Shown: piece by piece, positions 62,721 through 64,000 of the stretch
How positions within the stretch are numbered: position 1 is the stretch's first letter
Layout: each line of letters begins with the position of its first letter
From: Tetrahymena elliotti 4EA
Lineage: Eukaryota; Ciliophora; Oligohymenophorea; Hymenostomatida; Tetrahymenidae
Assembly (NCBI GenBank): GCA_000231825.2
Contig: AFXF02001838.1
Location: forward strand, 1-64,000
Length of the DNA: 64,000 bases
Direction: 5' to 3'
Notes under the pieces: model-generated
The model's database searches: none
What the model saw: the letters and a program-made list of their open reading frames with translations, nothing else
What the model was told of the DNA's origin: nothing
Translations under genes and position numbers: made by a program

Positions 62721-64000
62721 TGTTTATTTAGTTGCTACTTTGCAAGGTTGAATCAAGTGCTTAATTAATGGTTAAAATTTATATATTTACTTTTGTTTAT
62801 TAGATAAGAGGTTTTACATAATTTAAAGTTGTTTATCAAATCCATATTAATGAATCAATTAATAAAATAAGTAAAAAATATTAGAATAATAAGAAGAAGT
62901 ATTCTTTTATTTAATTAGTTATTATCTAATGATATCTTTTATATTTTTATTTTTTACTTAATATGTATGATATTTGTAAACAAAAATTAATTTTTAGTTT
63001 CAGTAATTATTTGATTTTGATGAATTGTATAAAAAGTTACTTCCTTTATTAATTACAAAGAAATTCTACGTAATATATTTAGAATTCATGTTTATTTTAT
63101 TTTATAAAAACTATTTTTTCTTTTTACTCAAAATACCTTAAATTATATTAATATTTAAAGTATATACTAATGCAAATTACATTTTATTCTTTTTTTTTGA
63201 AATAGTTATGCTTAATCTTCAGTTTACTTTTATTTAATTTTTGTTTCAACAAACAAACAAAAGAACAAAAAATTGATTTTTTTTTTATTAATGTTAATAA
63301 AATAAGGGATATTTAATCTTATAAGTTTTTTAAATTGTCTTTGTTACCTCCCATCTACAAAAACTCAGTATCAAATAAAAAATAAAGATGATTTATGGTA
63401 AACAAATAACACAAAATACTGTTTGTTGTGAAATAAAAAAATTTTTCATGGTAGTTTTTATCTTCAAAAAATTTGATATGAAGAGAATATGGACTCCTAA
63501 TAAGACACATTTCTGATTCTAAATTATCCAATATTATTTTTATTCAAAAAATAGTTTTTTTATTTAAACATGTTCTTTATCTGAATTTCTTGTTTAATTC
63601 CAATTAAATTTTTTTTTTCTAGATTTTTACTGTTCACCAATATGCTTTTATAAGTACTTTATATCTTGAATAAAACGATATTGGTTCATTTTAAAAAAAG
63701 AAAATTGAAAAAGTTAGTAAAGCAAGGAACTTAAGAAATAGTAATAGAAGAAAAACTTTTTTATTTAAATTTTGTTAACTTTATTCATCAAAATTTGTCT
63801 AGAAAATATGTTAATGAAATAGGTATAATTTATAAAAGAAAAGATGGAATGTTATCCATAAAATAAATCTTAAATTATGTGATCATTGATAATAAAAAAT
63901 GTTTTGAAGGTTAACTATTTTAAATCTTATTTAAAAAACTGATATTTTTCTCAATTTGTATAAATTTCTAGATATATTTTTAGTAATTTTAAATTGATAT
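62721..64000. other. Gene-free AT-rich right end
   Basis: No coding region is visible in the last 1.3 kb. It holds the 3' flank of the hydrolase gene and T-rich and A-rich runs. A gene starting beyond the window cannot be excluded. Confidence 0.5.

Noticed and set aside
1..64000. tRNA, rRNA, telomerase RNA, telomeric repeats or chromosome-breakage motifs
   Set aside because: I scanned for T-loop-like GGTTC motifs with acceptor pairing, C4A2/G4T2 repeats and AACCAACCTC-like breakage sites and saw none that hold up.

Overview
The window looks like nuclear DNA of a Tetrahymena-type ciliate (oligohymenophorean). It is very AT-rich, introns are short, AT-rich and of the GT...AG type, and every recognisable protein reads through TAA and TAG as glutamine and ends at TGA. 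Several of those TAA/TAG codons fall inside conserved motifs, such as RNP1 of the U1A/U2B'' protein and the zinc finger of ribosomal protein eS27. With the standard code nearly every gene here would look broken. I cannot tell from sequence alone which Tetrahymena species this is, or whether it is macronuclear or germline DNA. I saw no telomeric repeat and no chromosome-breakage sequence.

Layout, left to right. 1-2651: gene-free, with diverged repeats. 2652-3745 (-): U1A/U2B''-type spliceosomal RRM protein. 3746-10450: long gene-poor stretch. 10451-11954 (-): mitotic-type cyclin. 15275-15954 (+): ribosomal protein eS27. 16872-17375 (+): Elf1/ELOF1 transcription elongation factor. 19555-20226 (-): membrane protein, probably mitochondrial. 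22840-27829 (+): 1626-aa coiled-coil protein. 28478-31187 (+): multidomain LamG-like plus beta/gamma-crystallin gene that appears decayed. 33131-34515 and 34924-36489 (-): tandem pair of CDC50/LEM3 flippase subunits. 37329-41845 (+): unrecognised 1376-aa protein. 42445-42789 (-): secreted cystatin. 43638-43967 (-): broken cystatin copy. 44938-48916 (-): 1304-aa Q/N-rich protein with a possible HAD-like C-terminal domain. 49351-52006 (-): RNPS1-like RRM plus RS-tail protein. 52765-58613 (-): 1934-aa Q/N-rich protein with a conserved-looking N-terminal module. 61539-62720 (+): alpha/beta hydrolase.

The genes do not form one pathway. Three themes stand out. First, RNA processing and gene expression (U1A/U2B'', RNPS1-like, Elf1, eS27). 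Second, membrane and secretory functions (two CDC50 subunits, cystatins, the crystallin-domain gene). Third, very long Q/N-rich, low-complexity proteins. Local duplication is visible in the CDC50 and cystatin pairs. For nearly all spliced genes the exon lengths sum to a multiple of three with matching splice phases, which is my main check on the models. I found no tRNA, rRNA, CRISPR array or mobile element.
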